This document shows, piece by piece, positions 54,443 to 64,000 of a stretch of DNA of 64,000 nt (positions are counted from its first letter, which is position 1; each line of letters opens with the position of its first letter). The notes under the pieces were generated by a model. The model made no database searches. It was not told the origin of the DNA and saw nothing but the letters and a program-made list of their open reading frames with translations. The stretch is from NCBI GenBank assembly GCA_003415625.1, contig PYIU01000004.1, positions 1,674,001 to 1,738,000 of the forward strand. The letters are read 5' to 3'. The position numbers and the translations under genes were made by a program. This stretch comes from Aquanectria penicillioides (Eukaryota; Ascomycota; Sordariomycetes; Hypocreales; Nectriaceae).

Positions 54443-57400
54443 TGCCTCCAAGGGGGGGTCGAACGTCAAACGAACTCTACAAGAACGGAAACAGCTTCAT
54501 GAGAAAAGGAGCGGCGAGACGAAAGGATGGCGATGGCGATGCGGCCGGACACATCGAGGGGTGAATATTGACGGTCGAGGGTCGAGGGCCGAAGGGGACA
54601 AGGGGGCAAAAAAAAAAAGAAGAGAAAGAAAGAAGAGCGGCGGGCGGTCGATTTCGTCGAGGGTGCGAAGGGTGAAGCTCCCGGCGGAGTAAGTACCGAC
54701 CGAGTACGAGAGTACCTGATGGAGGTTGAACGTGAGTGGGAGAGGTTCGAGGCTAAGCAGCCGCCAGGCCCTTTCAGTGGGTGCCCGGCCGGATTTTGGG
54801 GGATTGCACTCCCCCCTAGGCAGCCCTGGGGGCGTTGCTAAAGGCGCTGGGCGCTGCTGGGAACTGCTGGGAACGGACAAGTGTTCCACTGCAGCAGCCC
54901 ACTGAGCCCACTGAGCCCACTGAGCGTCCTCCGAACTCGTAGAAAGCCCGCTGAAGCCAGGCTGAGACGGGAAGTCAACTGCAGTCCGGTCGCGGGACGG
55001 AGGCGACGGAGGGCCCCAGGACGCATGGAGCAGCTCACGAGCGCCTTGAACATGCCCCAATTCTTTAATGAGGCCCGCTATGAAAGGCACCGCATTGGCC
55101 CCGGGGTAATCTCGCCAAGGGGGTGTGGGATGGGGGTGACGGCAGATGCGATAAGCGCTACATTGGATTCCAGCGAGCAGCAGGTGGCGTCTCATGTATC
55201 TCATAAACATGGACCATGTCCTTGGACCCTTCACCTGGACCTGCAGACGACTTGCTTCGCTGGCATCAAGCAAACCGGTCGGTTGGCCTGGATTTGATTA
55301 TTTTGCTACCACGTAGCCTCTTGGGACTTGGGACCGACTGGCCTGTGTCTCTTACACTTGTCCGCCTCCTTCTTCTGAGCGCAGATTGGAGGATGGCGAC
55401 CCGCTTCCCCCGTTCTCCGGACCCGGGGGTAGGGCAGATGAAAAAATTCCTGGATCTTCGCCTCATGACCTGACGATGGGTGAACCGTGTGAACCGCGAC
55501 GGGCGCGCATGGGTGAGCATCGTTTGTGTATGCCTCCTCTAGTGTGCCCTGTGTGTGCGTGTGTGTATGCCTTATTATGGGTGTGCCTATTTGCGTGCCT
55601 GTCTGCCTGCGTGTGCGTGCCTGTGAACGTCCGTAATCTGTATGTCTGTCTCTGTGTGCATACAGCTTGAGATCTCGGCTGAGGTCTCGAGTGCTATTTT
55701 CAGCCCAGTTTCCCCGCCCCCATCGAATTTCTTCCACAGTCTCACCTACTTCCCGTCACCACCTGGTGGAATGTTTCTCGCCCATTGCTAACCGCGCCCC
55801 GAAACTCGGTCAGCATCGCTGTTCGCGGGCGTTTTCCGGGGTGGTTCGCCCTGGCCAAGGCTTGGTCCCCCCGTCGGCCTGGACGGAAAAAGAGCACTCC
55901 TTTTCACGTGTTGCCGGAACGCACAGCTGAGACTCTCTTTTTGTCCCCCCCTTCCCCGAAAAGTCGCGGGCTCATCTTACTGTGTAGCCGTAATTATGAC
56001 AGGTCCGGGGCTAATTAATAACACAATGCTTCCTGAGCGTCCATGGAAGCTTACGGCAGCTCCCGCCCAACAATGACTCCTTCTGGCTAATCTCCCGCGA
56101 AAAATCAAATTGAGATGGCAGCGGTTCAAGCATGCAACCTCTCCTTTCCCAATTCGTTCCCCTCCTCTCCCCTTTCGTCCGCATAGGCACGCATTGTATC
56201 TCGCTGCAAAAGCCCACAGGACGCTTGCAAAAGATGACTGGGTCCCCTCGGCGATCTGCGCACACCGGGTGGAGAGCTTGGAGACGAAGAGGGAATCCAG
56301 GGCCTACCAGGCCTCTGCAGTGCAAGGACTCCCCCTGCGCATGTGCACGCTGCTGTGGCCGGCCATAGCCCTGTCCTTTTGGCACATTGGCCCCTGACTT
56401 CCTTGCTGCCGTCATTGACAGCTTCGAGCCCCGTCCCTGGAAAGGTTGAAGCCACTAAAGGAAGGGTTCCACTTCGTCCCGTCTCTCTCTGGGGTCGGGA
56501 GCATATAGTGGCGCCTGAGGGTCTGCGATGCCATCATCATTGGGGTCCAAACTAAACTACGTAAACGCCAGCGCATCCCGGAAGGCTTCGTCCCAACAGC
56601 CCCAGGAAACTGGTGCCTGGGAATCGTTTCCACTGTTCCCTTCAATTCTGAGCATGCCCACTGTACATGTAAACATACGGCGCAGCTTTCTAAGTCAATT
56701 GCTCCACCCACCCTTGCTGGGCTTGTCATCTACTTGCACAGACCAGATCATCAAGTGGCTTTGTTTTTTCGCATGTCACGACGCGCTTCCATACCAGGCC
56801 TTGCCTATACCGGTAGAACTCTCTCGCTTAAACCTGGCCCCGCATCCACAGCCATGCCTCTGCAGAAACCTCCCTTTCTTTTTTGCTCTCTCCCCACCCG
56901 AGCGCCATCGTTGTCTCAGGCACGACAATCTGGTTGTCTAAGGCGTGGCATCCATGAATCTACAACCCAAGCTACACGGTTCTCCGTCAACCTAAATACA
57001 CACAAGGATGCTGGCCATCACCAATTAGTCTAAGAATAGGATAGCACAACTTCAAGCTTGGCATTGAGCACGTACGCTTGGTAATTTTAGACCAAGTCCA
57101 CCTCTCATCCAGGAACCGGTACAACGCTGCAATTGTTCTTGACCTGGCCTTATGGCATGATTAGCTTCTTCTAGAATTCCCAGAGATCGAGGTCAAACAC
57201 TTGGATACGGTATGGTACTCTCAGATATGTTTCATCGACGCTAACATTCTTATCGATCAATAATTCAACGAGGAGTGGGCATATATAGGTCCATCAAAAT
57301 ACTCAAGAGTGTGTTGTTTGACTCACCCAACCAGGACAAGACAGAAGCGATACATTCGGTCTCCTCGTCAAGGTTCAAAGCACCAGCCATCTGTGAGGCC

Positions 57401-58145
57401 AAACACGAAGAGGAGATCAAAAATCACCCCATGGCCACCAAATATCTCCATCCCCCAAGCGCTGGCCCCAAGCATACCAAGCACGAGCCCGACAACAGCT
57501 CATTGTGGAGATTAAGACACAGGCAAGTAAGTCACTAGCTGGAATGCAAGTCTGGCTCTCGGGAAACCCCATCGCGCATTAACTCGCAGCAAAATTACTC
57601 GTGTTGAGCAGCATTACTGTATACTGTATACAGAGACAACACAGGCAAACTTCAGCCCATTTAATAGCACCAAGTAGCGGTGGAAATCCAAACGACATGT
57701 CCAAAAATTTTCATCTCACGCGTTCAATGAGATTTTCTATTTGCTCCAGATTTATTCGAGGCCCATGGGCCAGGGTGGGTCATAGGAAAGCAAGATCTAT
57801 CACATATGTCGCCATTGTCGGAGACTGAGACAGTTGTGACGCTGGTCTCGTGACGCTGGTTGACCGCACTTTCGTAAGGAGGTTCTGTCCATACCTAGTT
57901 ACTTCCAGTTTACTAAGTACAGCGTAATGGTTCCAAAGTACCTACCTAGTCATTTCAATATAAATCAAGTCCAAGTACCATTCAAGCAAAGGAGCACCAA
58001 CGGAGCATGGTTGCTTTGTCCAGGACAGTGATTGGACATTGTTTGCTCGGGCAGCCTATTGTCATATATTATACCGCACTTATACGATCATTTTTCTCAT
58101 CATACCCTGACCAATATAAAAAAAATCTCTTTAGAAGGGATATAA

Positions 58146-58173
58146 GGTACCTGTCCTTAGGTACCTGTCCTTA
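58146..58173 (+). repeat. tandem duplication of a 14-bp unit
   Basis: Two perfect copies of GGTACCTGTCCTTA in noncoding DNA. Confidence 0.9.
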
Positions 58174-58280
58174 GACCCCAGCATCGTGGCTCCACTTAAA
58201 CACTCAAAGACGATGGATCCATTCAACTAATCTCACGGTCGTGTTATATCATTTCTTAAATGAGGCCGTTTTCTCGTATA

Positions 58281-58427
58281 TCAGAATCCGCAGTTCAAGT
58301 TATCGTTGACAGTCTCGAAGTTGAAATCTGCCCTATTCTCTACATTGATCCTGACTTCGTGGTTGCCATCCTCGCCTTTGTAAATTTCCCAGTTACAGTC
58401 CAAGTCAGCGGGTTTCTTCTTCGACAT
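58281..58427 (-). CDS. small open frame, 48 aa, possibly a gene fragment
   Basis: A minus-strand frame with ATG at 58427 and TGA at 58281-58283 encodes 48 residues with a protein-like mix: a KKK-rich start, DCNWEIYKGEDGNHEV, and ENRADFNFETVNDNLNCGF at the end, with two Cys. It is too short for confident calling and may be the last exon of a decayed gene. It is antisense to a longer plus-strand frame (58260-58595) of less convincing composition. No family is recognised. Confidence 0.25.
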   Translation of the reverse strand: MSKKKPADLDCNWEIYKGEDGNHEVRINVENRADFNFETVNDNLNCGF

Positions 58428-58987
58428 TCATCTCACCGTTTTCTGTGGCACTTTCAAAGAGCCAGCAGCATTCTATTCTGCGACCTCTTCCAAACCCAAC
58501 ATTTACTCTTCTGTCTCCGTGTCCAACACTTCCGGGGTATCTTCACTCAGCCCAATACCATCCGTCCAAGTGGCGGGCTACTTTGCGGCGCCTAGCACAA
58601 CATGCATTGGAGTTTCTTCTTCTTATCGAGTTGTCATGGTTGCACCGTACTGTTCCGTTGGTTTTTCAGTTCTGGTTTCACATGGCGCCACCAGACGTTA
58701 GGAGACACGCCGTTCTCAAATGATATCCTATCGTCCCGGTCGCTATCTTTTCCACTCATACACAGGCTGAATGGTACGATTCAGGAATTTTATCCGAAGG
58801 CCTTCAAAATACTACTCCAAGTGGCTCGGGTTTCTTTACCGTCACGCATTCGCCCCGCTACCGTTTGGGCTTCATCTGAAGTAGTCTGACGGCATAAGCC
58901 CAGACGATGGACAAGTCATCTGCGCAGCTTAGGTCGCCGAGATTCCAACCCAATGGTCATCTGCTGCAACAAGCATTCAGATAACTC

Positions 58988-59422
58988 TTGCGCTCCCTTC
59001 TCGATCCCCATGACACGTATCCTAGGCGACGAGCTGGGTTGAAGTGTACAAGGATCTCACACACCGGAGGAACACTAGGCTATCGAACAAGAACTACGCG
59101 CCATCGTGGATACCACGCACTCATGGAAAGAACCCCAAAGGCCAGCGCATACGCAGCATCTCTGGCGGTCAAATTCGCGACACGACTCGGGGACGAGTTC
59201 GGAAGCGCCATGTCCACGGCTCGGAAAATTTACAGCAACCCCCACGATGTCGTCCTCGCACACTGCAACTGGGGAGCGCATAACACCCTGGTTTGTGGGG
59301 GCCGCGTTTCAGGCTATATCGACTGGGAGTGTGCTGGTTGGTATCCAGAGCACTGGGAATACGCTGCTCCACTGAGGTGCCAAGTCAAGTCCCAGAAAGA
59401 GGAGCCTGTGTCTTGCGGTTAG
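58988..59422 (+). pseudogene. remnant of an aminoglycoside-phosphotransferase-like (APH/ChoK) kinase
   Basis: The frame contains VVLAHCNWGAHNTLV and RVSGYIDWECAGWYPEHWEY. These correspond to the catalytic loop H-G-D-x-x-x-x-N and the Mg-binding I-D-W-E-x-A-G of fungal APH-fold kinases. The catalytic Asp is lost (HCN where HGD is expected), the N-terminal lobe is absent or scrambled across frames, and the frame ends soon after. It lies in a gene-poor region next to AT-rich DNA (59.5-59.7 kb). A dead fragment is the simplest reading. The intact C-terminal signature makes the family assignment fairly sure. Confidence 0.65.
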
Positions 59423-60156
59423 GAGGCAACTGCTGCAACAAGGGACTTGAGGCCTCGCTGGCCTTCATGTCATTGATGGTTGATTCATGGATTTCAACTT
59501 AGCATGAGGGAGCGTGGGGAAGTGGACATAATAAATACAGAATAAACGATAAATTATAAATACATAAATTACCAATGTAATCCAAAACAGCAAGTCATCT
59601 AATAAACATGTCACTTGCAGTCAGAATCCACAGAAGGGCAATTTAATAAATGTTTGGTTACAAGCAACGCTTGCCAAGTTGGGTTCAAATTAATATCTCT
59701 AGTGTAGGTAGATACAGGTTATGTAGGTTGCCCTAGTTCAGAATGGGCACTGGGCCAGAAGCCAAACGTTTCGTGGGAAAGGAGATGTGTGTCTCGCGGT
59801 GTAGTGTCCTGACAAGGTAGCAGGACAGGCAAGCTGAAACTGCAACAAGAACCTTGTCTCCGCCGGTTTCAAGCCCGCGGCCCAGGGAACCCTCTGCGTC
59901 AAATCTGACTGGAGTTCCCTGGTGGGCGGGGTATGTGCTGCGCCGAGCGGTCGCAGTCGAAAGTTTTCGTAGTCGTACTATCAAACTCGTACAGATCCCT
60001 CTATTTCCCTTTGACAAAAAAATTTAGAGTGTCATGTCCGGAACGCCTTGATGCGAGTAGAAGAAACCCATCGAGTTAGATTAATGGAAAAGTTGACGAG
60101 GAGATTTTGTCTCAGGTAAAGCTGAGAACTGCATTCCCTTGTCGGAAACAAGTTCA
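59423..60156. other. intergenic, AT-rich, no gene seen
   Basis: AT-rich DNA (strongest at 59520-59700) after the kinase remnant, then the probable 3' untranslated region of the Mid2-like gene. A 94-codon minus-strand frame at 59733-60017 has no recognisable features. Confidence 0.4.
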
Positions 60157-61131
60157 TCAGAAGTTGGACGATGCGTTCACGGGTGCTGTTGGCTGGTGAT
60201 AGTTGTCCAGAGTGTTCTGGAAGGGACTTTTGTTACCACCGGCGCTGTCTCGGCCGGCGCTGCTGGGCTCCGACTTCTCAACAGGTCCGTAGCCGCTGTG
60301 GTATGAAGTGCTGCCGTTGTTGAAGTCCATCAGGCCGTCGGCCTCGTCGTTGTGCTTCTTGCGTCCCCATACCCTCCAGGCCACGAGACCAAGAGCACCA
60401 AGAATAATGAAACCACCGATACCAACAACCACACCAATGACGGTGTTGCGAGTCTTGGTGGACATGCCAGAGGAGCTGCTTGAACCATCCGAGTTCAAGC
60501 CAGGGGTCGAGGTGGTGATGGTTGTGGAAGTCATGGTCGAGAGGGAGCCATCGCTGTTGGTCTTGGTGACAACATCAATCTTGGTCGAGGTGATGAGGCT
60601 CTGGGTGGTCTTGGAATCCTTGGTATCGGCGGTGGACTGGTTGTCGCTGTTGCTGCTGTCAGCGGCGGAGGTAGTGGCGGCAGCGGCCTCGCTCGAAGCG
60701 GCAGCAGCGGAAGTCTGCTTGGCACCAGAGGCAGACGTGGCAGCAGCACTGGCGGCGCTCGACGCGGCAGCAGCGGACGAGGGCTGGGCAGCGGCACTGG
60801 TCTCCTTCGCAGCTGATGCAGAAGTCTCGGCGGCTTTGGCGGTGGTCTTGGCAGCGTCGGCGGAAGTGGAGGCAGCAGCTTGGGAGCTTGCGCTCGCCTT
60901 GTTGGTGTCCGAAGTCGCCTGGGCGGCAGTTGTCTGGGCCTTGCTCTCTTGGGTGCTGGCCTGAGCTTGCGAGTTGCTGTCTGCTGTGTTGGAGTTGGAG
61001 TCACTGGCGGTGGGAGTCGCTCGTCGAACGAGTCGGCCGTCTCGGTGGATGAGGTCTATCCGGGACGCCTGGGCGACGCAGACGATTGAGAGAGCTACCA
61101 GGAGCAGCTTAAAGAGGCGTGAGGCGTACAT
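60157..61131 (-). CDS. Mid2-like single-pass cell-surface mucin / wall stress sensor
   Basis: 324 aa, one exon. A signal peptide (MYASRLFKLLLVALSIVCVAQA, cleavage about 22/23) is followed by a dibasic RLVRRA that could be a Kex2 site (about 33-38). Residues 40-220 are an Ala/Ser/Thr-rich, probably O-mannosylated rod with repeated SAAA-type units. One membrane helix (about 230-252, VIGVVVGIGGFIILGALGLVAW) and a basic stop-transfer (RVWGRKKH) follow. A cytosolic tail of about 65 residues includes SYHSGYGPVEKSEPSS and ends in VNASSNF. This layout matches Mid2/Wsc-type sensors that signal to Rho1 in the wall-integrity pathway. No WSC cysteine domain is present, so Mid2-like is preferred. Function is inferred from architecture. 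Its O-mannosylation would use GDP-mannose, the product of mpg1. Confidence 0.85.
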   Translation of the reverse strand: MYASRLFKLLLVALSIVCVAQASRIDLIHRDGRLVRRATPTASDSNSNTADSNSQAQASTQESKAQTTAAQATSDTNKASASSQAAASTSADAAKTTAKAAETSASAAKETSAAAQPSSAAAASSAASAAATSASGAKQTSAAAASSEAAAATTSAADSSNSDNQSTADTKDSKTTQSLITSTKIDVVTKTNSDGSLSTMTSTTITTSTPGLNSDGSSSSSGMSTKTRNTVIGVVVGIGGFIILGALGLVAWRVWGRKKHNDEADGLMDFNNGSTSYHSGYGPVEKSEPSSAGRDSAGGNKSPFQNTLDNYHQPTAPVNASSNF

Positions 61132-64000
61132 TATGGGCGGATATGTGAAAAAGGAATATGGAGACAGTAAAAACGATGGTCGGGTCGGAAACGACGCCTT
61201 ATCGAGAACGCTGAAGCCGACTCTGGGGTGATCGACGCAGCGGAAGTCGGGTCGGTTCGTGGGGGGAAGGTGACGGATGTATCAAGAGCCGAGGAGGCTG
61301 CTTATCAAGCTTGAAACAGTCCCTAGGTCGAGGATCACCACTCGAGGTGGGAGAAACACAGGCGAGTTGTTCGTCGATGTATTTTTTGGAGGGGAGGGGT
61401 GAAGCGAGTGGAATCGAGACGTGAAGAGGTCGCGATGTGCGAAGTGATGAACGAAGGTGTCGATAACGAAAGGATGGCGATGAGGTGCCGGGCGGTATTG
61501 ATAAAGGAGGAGCTGTGGATGAGGTGAATCACGGAAAAGAACAAAGAACTAGCGAGAGAACGGGAGGAAAAGAGTCGAGTCACGAGAAGCGGCGTTGGGC
61601 AAGGATTAAAAAAGCGACAGACTGACTATTGACGAGGAGGGACAAGGGTACGTACGGGGTGCTATGGTACGTAGTAACGTTCTGTGCGGGCAGGTGCGGG
61701 ATGCAGGCAAGGCCAGTGAAAACAAAGGAATGAGAGACGTTTCCCCTCCGTTAGCAGCCAGTGCGGGAGAGGCGAAAGGGCCACCAGAGAGGCCAACGGG
61801 CTAGCGGGCAGCGGGCTTGCAGGCCCCCAGGGACTCCCCCAAGCGACCAAAGGCGAGAGTGACTGCGAGTGACGGCGAGTGAGGCGTGTCGGGGGCCCGG
61901 GTGTCCAGAAGCGGAATGGCCCTGGAGATTTGAGTGGATGCGCATTGGCGTTGAGAGTCGAATCGGGCACAAAAGTAAGAGCGTGAACCGTCCGTCTCGT
62001 ATTCCCACGGCCACGGGGGGGGGGGCTAATCCAAGGCTCCCAAGGCATTCAATTCACTGACGGAGAGGCTGTGCATGTGCAGGCTGTGCAGCGCTGTCGG
62101 GAGAGCTCAGTGACAGGGTCTCCACTTTTTGGGCCCCATGCAAATACCCAAAGCGGAATGGGGCCAAGATGGAGGAGGTTGCAAATGGGGGACGCAAATG
62201 CAAATGCATATGCAATGGTTGCCCGTCAATGCACGGTCCCTGGTTTTCAAGGAGCCACTGATCCCATGCTGCGACAGACTGCAGTGCGACGACCGCCACT
62301 GCTACAACATATTGCCGCTGCTCTCACCACTACTACATATGTAGGCATAGACACAAGTCCTGCTCCTCCTGCCGCTCGCTGCTACTCAGCGTTGCTACCA
62401 CAGTGGCGACCAGACCGACTGCCCTCGAAAGGTCGGCCGGGTGGCGTGAGCGAGCGCGCTCGGTGTTGCGTGTGAGATGCATTGTCCATCCATGTAAAAT
62501 TATCGTCTGTCCAAAATATCCTGTGCTGTGCCTCAAATTGCAGCCCAGGCACCCCGCCCCTCCCCGGAGCTCCTACACAACGGTGCTGTGCACCTCTGAG
62601 GCCGCCCCGAAACGCCCCCAGCGCCCGCTGAACCTAACCGCTGGGCCGGCCTGGTCTCAGGTCTTCTCAGGGCTGAAGAGACAAGTGTGTTTGAAGAGAC
62701 GCTGTCCCCGTGTGTCCGGCGCGACTGACTGAAATTGGGACGCTGGTGCTGACAGGCGACAGTGCTCAAGTACGAAACTAAGAAACTGAAAACAAAACAA
62801 AATTCAAAAACGCTTTCTTTCCTCTCTCCGGTGGCTTCCAGACTATCGTTCCAGTTTTCCAGGCCATGCATATCTTGTGGTTAGCGGCGGCTTCAGCATG
62901 CCGCTATTTCCCCGGGAAGGGCCCTGGATTTTAGCGTATGTTGCGGAGTATGTGAGAGAGGGTTCTTCTTTTTTTTTTTCCTTTTTTTCTTTTTTTTTTT
63001 TTTGCTTTACTCCTGCGTCCTGTGTGGAAACGCCCCTGGGTTGAGGAGAGTTCGGGCTGGTCGTTTTGGTTGGTTTACCCGTCGCTCCCATCCCAACCGG
63101 CTGGATGACTTGGAATTGGCCGTGACCACTCGTTACGCAGCAGGGACAACGCACACGATACAAATCACGACGAGGATCTACGTATCCAACGTTTTACCTG
63201 TGGCCTCGAAAAAAGGTCATCTGAGAGATACCGGTTTTGCATACACGGGGTCAGCCCAGCACAGTATTCCAAAGACGGTGCCAGCGGCCCCATCGGACCG
63301 TCCCTGACAGGTGTGGTGTGTATGTATGTATGTATGTACGTATGTATGGACAAAATGTGGGCTTGTGCTGTTCCGTCGTGCATCACCGTGGCTCCCGTGG
63401 CGGCTCCGTGGCGTCGTCGCCGTGCGACATTTCCCCTCGAATGACGGGAGGCGATTCCGGGCCATTTCCACTGAACTTGGTGCAATTCTCGCTTTTCAAA
63501 ACCACCCGGCCAGCCCGGGCGTTGAGTGCCCCATCTCTCAGCCAGCCAGCTCCCCGGGGCTGATGCCAATGCATTTGGGGAGGGGGTTTTTCAAGGTTTT
63601 GTTTTCTTTTTGTGAATGGTCCGCATAAATGAAGGGAAATTCGATGCTGCACACTCATCGACGCCATGATTACTGTGCATATATCGTGCGGAGGAGGCTG
63701 GATTGGCACCGAGCACATCCCTGTGCTCTGTGCTGTGCTGTGCATGCAAACAATGAATGACCCGGCGCGAGAAGCATTCGAGCGTCGTCGGCTTCAGTTG
63801 CTGAGCCGGATCGTGGGCAATCGTGGACAGTGTCAACAATAGCAGCGAGACATATGCACGGCCGGGTCCCTCTCGCTGCTACCCAAAGACGTCACCGTCA
63901 CCATCACCATCATCATCATCGTTAGACCTCTCGATCGCCGCCGACCGAGACCCTCTCAAGGTCACGGCCGTGGTCGTGGACCCATCCGGACCGTCGTCAA
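61132..64000. other. 2.9-kb terminal intergenic region, no gene supported
   Basis: Starts with the promoter/leader of the Mid2-like gene. It contains G-rich runs (near 62017-62025), T tracts near 62969-63003, GTAT repeats at 63319-63348 and ATC/ACC repeats near 63889-63923. The open frames are short and mutually overlapping on both strands, and none looks like protein. A gene beyond the right edge may have its promoter here. Confidence 0.4.
63319..63348 (+). repeat. GTAT microsatellite
   Basis: About seven GTAT units with one GTAC interruption, in noncoding DNA. Confidence 0.85.

Larger units (their letters stand above)
54137..58280. other. 4.1-kb gene-poor region
   Basis: Holds the promoter of the coiled-coil gene (possible first exon at 54187-54370), a 19-G run, an A tract with GAAAG repeats near 54608-54640, GTGTGC-rich DNA near 55550-55660, and TACCTACC motifs near 57935-57950. 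Around 57.3-57.8 kb short open frames in different phases look protein-like in places (such as QQLIVEIKTQASKSLAG near 57495-57550), possibly a decayed gene, but no family can be named. Confidence 0.35.

Noticed and set aside
60308..60964. 218-codon plus-strand open frame
   Set aside because: Antisense shadow of the Ala/Ser-rich Mid2-like gene. Ala/Leu/Val runs are the complement of GCN/AGC repeats.
1..64000. CRISPR array, insertion sequence, biosynthetic gene cluster
   Set aside because: No regular spaced repeats, no intact transposase or terminal repeats, and no synthase beside the phosphopantetheinyl transferase were found.

Overview
The window looks like nuclear DNA of a filamentous ascomycete (Pezizomycotina, most likely a Sordariomycete). 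The evidence is: short GT-AG introns (56 to 118 nt, a few longer) with CTAAC/CTGAT-type branch sites; kilobase-scale intergenic regions with TACCTACC/GGTACC-type motifs; a Pro tRNA with a 19-nt intron; and a gene set typical of moulds, including an Sfp-type phosphopantetheinyl transferase, a hybrid histidine kinase with several PAS domains, a Mid2-like surface sensor and an HxkC-like tail-anchored hexokinase. The species cannot be named from sequence alone.

Layout. 0.5-1.3 kb: small dsRBD-like protein. 6-7.3 kb: GDP-mannose pyrophosphorylase (mpg1), with gene-free flanks of about 5 kb on both sides. 12.5-14.4 kb: tail-anchored hexokinase. 14.9-16 kb (-): NAA50-like acetyltransferase with an N-terminal PCNA-binding (PIP) motif. 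17.8-19.1 kb: SAGA Sgf11-like zinc-finger protein. 19.8-22.7 kb: divergent pair of a PPIL1-type cyclophilin and a signal peptide peptidase. 24.2-24.8 kb: acidic low-complexity protein. 26.9-28 kb: phosphopantetheinyl transferase. 28.2-29.2 kb (-): dienelactone hydrolase family. 30.4-34.6 kb (-): hybrid histidine kinase. 38-39.2 kb: an open frame interrupted by two in-frame TAG codons. 39.7-40.5 kb (-): Mpv17/PMP22 protein. 41.3 kb (-): tRNA-Pro. 42.6-46.5 kb: divergent pair of Yif1 and SRP receptor alpha. 47.2-54.1 kb (-): a very large coiled-coil protein. 54-60 kb: gene-poor and partly degenerate, with an aminoglycoside-phosphotransferase-like remnant. 60.2-61.1 kb (-): Mid2-like mucin sensor. 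61.1-64 kb: no gene seen.

There is no metabolic cluster. Several genes serve the secretory pathway and cell surface: sugar-nucleotide supply (mpg1), ER targeting (SRP receptor), intramembrane proteolysis (SPP), ER-Golgi traffic (Yif1) and a wall sensor.

Two window-wide observations matter. First, five conserved genes together carry eleven single-base losses, each inside a G or C run. This is most simply an assembly or sequencing artefact, and it breaks the gene models. Second, the gene at 37956-39212 is different: its frame is continuous, but it has two TAG codons, and both adenosines fall in the loops of short predicted hairpins. That is the signature expected of the stop-codon-correcting A-to-I mRNA editing known from fungal sexual development. 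It is the best candidate here for unusual biology.
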